Of a DNA stretch of 45,010 nucleotides, positions 41,735-45,010 are shown piece after piece. Each line of letters begins with the position of its first letter. Position 1 is the stretch's first letter. Made by a program: the position numbers and the translations under genes. Below the pieces are notes generated by a model. The model did no database searches. It was not told the origin of the DNA and was given only the letters and a program-made list of their open reading frames with translations. Source of the stretch: a virus; the IMG/VR virus record IMGVR_UViG_3300048550_000393, positions 1-45,010 of that record; one strand, 5' to 3'.

Positions 41735-44700
41735 ATGGCATTTAGGCAGATTAAATCCCCTGCACTAGCGGACAAGGCGGTACTTAATACCAAACTTGAC
41801 GAAAGTGCGGTACAGGGACAATCAACCCTTACAGGTATGGTCAATCCAGCGGATTGTTTCACCCTTCTCTATGATGTCGGTTCAGACTCATTAAAGAAGA
41901 TTGGAGCAGACGCATTCTTCGCATCGTTCAGTACGGACGACTTGCAAGAAGGGGCTAACCAATATTTCACACCTGAAAGAGCAAAGACTGCTGTTGCATC
42001 TGATATCGCAAGTGCGGTAGCAGTAGAGACTAATCGAGCAACAGTCGCAGAAACACTACTACAGACTAACATTGACGCTGAAGCATCTACTCGTTCGTCA
42101 GCGGATGTTGTACTACAATCTAACATTGACGCAGAAGTAACACGTGCAACTGCTCGTGAAAACGCAATTGAAATTGCATATCAGTCAGCTGATACTGCAT
42201 TGTCTGGTCGTATTGATCTACTACTAAACAATACTGACTCAGACGCGATAGATTCATTTGCAGAAATTATCGCAGCGTTTGAAGATGCAGATGACGCATT
42301 ATCTGCTTCAATTATTGCAAACTCTTCCGCAATTACTGCTGAAGTTACTCGTGCAACTAATAAAGAAACAGAAATCAATGACCGTGTTAGTGTCGAGATC
42401 ACTCGTGCACAATCTGCTGAATCAGCACTTGCTGTTCAGATTGGTCAAGAGACAACTCGCGCTACTGGTGCTGAGGCTGCACTTTCTGCACGTATCTCTA
42501 CTGAAGAAGGTCTATCGACTTCTCTACAGTCACAGATTACTGCTGAAGTCACTCGCGCAACTAACGCAGAAAATGCTAACACAGCTGCAATTTCTTCTGA
42601 AGTTACTCGTGCTACTGGTGCAGAAGCTGCAAACGCGCAGAACATCACAGATGAAATTCTTGCACGTGCTGTTGCAGATACACAAGTTCGCGCTGATCTA
42701 GGTGCTGACATTGTTACTGCTGAAGCAGCTGCTAAGGCACACGCTGAAGCACAAGACGCACTAATGATTGGTGATGTATCTGTAGACGGTACTGTATCTA
42801 ATACTGTTACTGACCGCATCGCAACTGCAAAAGCAGAAGCAATCACCGAAGCAACCAATTCTACAGCAATCGAAAACGCTGCACGAATCGCTGAAGACTC
42901 AGACATCAACGCACGTATCGATCAAGAACTTATTGACCGTGCTGCGGGTGATACTACTCTACAGGGTAACATCGATACAGAAGAAGCTGCTCGTATTGCT
43001 GGTGACGCAAACCTACAATCACAAGTTGACTTCATTACAAACAACACTGATCCAGCTGCTCTAGACTCACTAACAGAAATCGTTAGCGCATTCCAGTCAT
43101 CTGATTCAGACATGTCTGCACTTATTTCGTCTAACACTACTGCAATCGCAACTGAGAAGTTACGTGCAGAAACAGCGGAAGGTGTTCTACAAACTAACAT
43201 CAATACTGAAGCATCAACTCGTTCAACTGCTGACACTGGTCTACAGTCTCAGATTGATCAAATCAACATTGACATTCAAGTTGAAAAAGACGACGTTCTT
43301 GCTGAAGCAAAAGCATACACTGACTCAGAAGCTGACTCGCACCAGGCCGTTGCAATTGCACACGCTGATGCACAAGACGCCGCACTTATCGGTGACGCAT
43401 CTGTAGATGGTACTGCTGGAAACACCGTTACTTCTCGAATTGCAACTGCTAAGTCGCAATCATATGCTTACACAGATGCAGAAGTTGCAACTGAAAAAGC
43501 ACGTGCTGAAGCAGCTGAAGAAGCAGTCGCTCTACGTACTACTGTACTAGAAGGCGAGATGGACTCAGTTCAGGTTCTTTCTTCACAGAATGAAACCGAC
43601 CTACGTGCAGAAGAAGTTGCTCGTGCATCAGGCGATACTAACCTACAAGGTCAGATCGATGCATTGGATTCAAACACTACAATAGAAGTTGATGACCTAC
43701 AAGCACAGATTACTGCTGAAATTGCCCGTGCATCTGGTGTTGAATCAACTAACGCAGCTGCAGTCGTTACTGAAAAGCAACGCGCAGAAGCGGTAGAACA
43801 GGGTCTACGTGCAGACGTAAACACTAACATCGCTAACATCTCTTCTAACCTAGGTGATATCAACGTAGAACGTACTCGTGCACTAGCTGCAGAAGGCGCT
43901 CTAAGTACTCGTTTAGATCTTGTTGAAGATGACTTCAACGCAGTAGACTCAGACCTACAAGCACAGATTCTTGCTGAAACTGCAAGAGCCGGTGGTGTTG
44001 AAGCAGGTCTACAGACTTCTGTGGATTCTCTACAAACTCAAGTAACTGGTAACGACTCAGACATTCTTGCTCTACAGAACTTGCAAGGTACAGATGTTGC
44101 TGACCTACAATCACAGTTGGACGCAGAAATTGTTCGCGCCTCTGCTGCTGAAGTAGTAAACGCAAATGCTGTTGTTGCAGAGACTACACGTGCAACTGGT
44201 GTCGAAGCTGGTCTACGTACAGACGTTGATTCTAACCAATCACAAATCACTGCAAATGATTCAGACATTCTTGCTTTACAAGTATTGCAAGCTGCTGATC
44301 ACTCAGACAACCAAGCACAAATCACTGCTGAAGTAAACCGTGCAACTGCCGCAGAAGGTGTTAATGCCGCTGCTGTTGTTACTGAAAAGAACCGTGCGGA
44401 AGGTATTGAAGCAGGTCTACGTACAGACGTAGATAGTGTTCAGGTACAGGTTACTGCAAACGATTCTGATATCCTTGCACTGCAAAATCTACAAGGAACA
44501 GATGTTGCTGATCTACAATCACAGTTGGATGCGGAAGTAGTACGTGCAACAGCTGCTGAAGGCGTACTGACTACTGACCTAACAACTCTAGAAACTCGTG
44601 TTGACTTCATCGTATCTAACGAAGACGGTGCTGCTCTAGACTCATTGACAGAAATCGTTGCTGCATTCCAAGGTGCAGATTCAGACCTAGACGGTCTTAT

Positions 44701-45010
44701 CTCTGCTAACTCTGGTCGACTAACTACTGCTGAAAATGATATTGATGCTGTAGAAGTTCGTGCAACTGATCTAGAAGCACGTGCAACTGCTGTTGAAGGA
44801 CGTGCAACGTCACTAGAAGCAGGACAGGTTGTTCAGAACGGTCGACTATCAGTCAACGAAGCAGACATTGATTCACTACAAGCGAAGCAGGGTACAGGCG
44901 GTTTCCATACTACTGCTCAAACTGTCGTTGGTGCTGTTAACGAAATCCACGGTGAGTTGGATGTCGAAGCAGGAAATGTTGATCTATTACAATCAGAAAT
45001 GGATGTCGCT
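41735..45010 (+). CDS. Long coiled-coil tail fibre, 3'-truncated by window edge
   Basis: This fibre gene has 1092 codons in the window and no stop. The ATG at 41735 has an AGGAGA ribosome-binding site. The N-terminus (FRQIKSPALADKAVLNTKLD then a DDLQEGANQYFTPERAKTAV segment) is a known attachment module of myophage long fibres. The rest is a mixture of ITAEVTRAT-AE-type coiled-coil segments, with repeated AL-S-TEI-AAF modules at about 42215, 43027 and 44600, and an ALIGD-SVDGT-NTVT module at about 42739 and 43362. The composition is Ala, Glu, Asp, Thr and Gln-rich with almost no Pro, fitting a long trimeric shaft. The receptor-binding end lies beyond the window. Confidence 0.88.
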   Translation, partial: MAFRQIKSPALADKAVLNTKLDESAVQGQSTLTGMVNPADCFTLLYDVGSDSLKKIGADAFFASFSTDDLQEGANQYFTPERAKTAVASDIASAVAVETNRATVAETLLQTNIDAEASTRSSADVVLQSNIDAEVTRATARENAIEIAYQSADTALSGRIDLLLNNTDSDAIDSFAEIIAAFEDADDALSASIIANSSAITAEVTRATNKETEINDRVSVEITRAQSAESALAVQIGQETTRATGAEAALSARISTEEGLSTSLQSQITAEVTRATNAENANTAAISSEVTRATGAEAANAQNITDEILARAVADTQVRADLGADIVTAEAAAKAHAEAQDALMIGDVSVDGTVSNTVTDRIATAKAEAITEATNSTAIENAARIAEDSDINARIDQELIDRAAGDTTLQGNIDTEEAARIAGDANLQSQVDFITNNTDPAALDSLTEIVSAFQSSDSDMSALISSNTTAIATEKLRAETAEGVLQTNINTEASTRSTADTGLQSQIDQINIDIQVEKDDVLAEAKAYTDSEADSHQAVAIAHADAQDAALIGDASVDGTAGNTVTSRIATAKSQSYAYTDAEVATEKARAEAAEEAVALRTTVLEGEMDSVQVLSSQNETDLRAEEVARASGDTNLQGQIDALDSNTTIEVDDLQAQITAEIARASGVESTNAAAVVTEKQRAEAVEQGLRADVNTNIANISSNLGDINVERTRALAAEGALSTRLDLVEDDFNAVDSDLQAQILAETARAGGVEAGLQTSVDSLQTQVTGNDSDILALQNLQGTDVADLQSQLDAEIVRASAAEVVNANAVVAETTRATGVEAGLRTDVDSNQSQITANDSDILALQVLQAADHSDNQAQITAEVNRATAAEGVNAAAVVTEKNRAEGIEAGLRTDVDSVQVQVTANDSDILALQNLQGTDVADLQSQLDAEVVRATAAEGVLTTDLTTLETRVDFIVSNEDGAALDSLTEIVAAFQGADSDLDGLISANSGRLTTAENDIDAVEVRATDLEARATAVEGRATSLEAGQVVQNGRLSVNEADIDSLQAKQGTGGFHTTAQTVVGAVNEIHGELDVEAGNVDLLQSEMDVA
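44057..44537 (+). repeat. Direct repeat inside the long fibre gene
   Basis: A segment of about 70 bases encoding DSDILALQNLQGTDVADLQS occurs at 44057-44126 and again at about 44466-44537, a spacing of roughly 410 bases. A partly degenerate copy lies at about 44257. The DNA copies differ mostly at third codon positions. Confidence 0.75.

Noticed and set aside
42445-44268. Antisense open frames rich in Ser, Ala and Val opposite the long fibre gene.
   Set aside because: They mirror the Ala/Glu/Thr-rich coiled-coil coding sequence; the plus frame is open over all 1092 codons with a good ribosome-binding site.
1-45010. Diversity-generating retroelement or phase-variation cassette for the fibres.
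   Set aside because: No reverse transcriptase, template/variable repeat pair, invertase or inverted repeats around a fibre tip were seen in the window.

Overview
The window is a segment of the genome of a T4-like marine myovirus (a contractile-tailed phage), almost certainly lytic. The evidence is a dense set of recognisable T4-type structural genes (gp32, gp26, gp4, gp48, gp53, gp27, gp5, gp25, gp6, a gp7 core, gp8). Several are in the reduced form seen in cyanophage-type and other marine T4-likes: gp5 has no lysozyme domain, gp7 is reduced to a C-terminal core, and gp32 has no cysteines. Exact matches to the T4 late promoter element TATAAATA stand in front of transcription units. The host cannot be decided from this sequence. 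I see no integrase, tRNA, CRISPR array or insertion sequence.

Layout. (1) 1-1145, plus strand: the 3' part of the ssDNA-binding protein gp32, a small membrane-anchored protein and a strong terminator. (2) 1144-6007, minus strand: a late operon running leftward from about 6030. It encodes a SAM methyltransferase, head-completion protein gp4, a conserved protein of unknown role, a tail-tube-like protein, gp26 with a predicted -1 frameshift extension, and a tape-measure-like protein. (3) 6018-14561, plus strand: a tightly overlapped baseplate operon, gp48-gp53-gp27-gp5-unknown-gp25-gp6-gp7 core. (4) 14576-20052: a giant collagen-like fibre followed by a 2-oxoglutarate/Fe(II) oxygenase and a glycosyltransferase. 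(5) 20059-32851: gp8, a 2127-residue DUF4815-type structural protein, a second large modular fibre, small decoration proteins and a tail-fibre assembly chaperone. (6) 32906-39928: a terminator and late promoter, then a 1639-residue protein built almost wholly of tetrapeptide repeats, then a small helical protein, a second glycosyltransferase and a second 2OG-type oxygenase. (7) 39956-45010: three small virion proteins with their own late promoters, and a long coiled-coil fibre cut by the window end.

How the parts work together. Regions 2 and 3 build the tail hub, tube and baseplate. Regions 4 to 7 supply fibres and adhesins. The most interesting pattern is that both giant low-complexity fibre genes are followed by an oxygenase plus a glycosyltransferase. 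In the collagen-like fibre every lysine of the triplet region sits in the Xaa-Lys-Gly context used by collagen lysyl hydroxylases. I propose a phage-encoded hydroxylation and glycosylation system acting on fibre proteins. The second prominent signal is a slippery T8 run at the end of gp26, followed by a stem-loop and a 60-codon -1 frame ORF just before the tape-measure-like gene. This matches the G/GT tail-chaperone logic of other long-tailed phages.

No stretch longer than 300 bases lacks a gene. The two largest gaps (32852-33004 and 37925-38038) hold a terminator plus late promoter, and a sigma70-like promoter plus hairpin, respectively.
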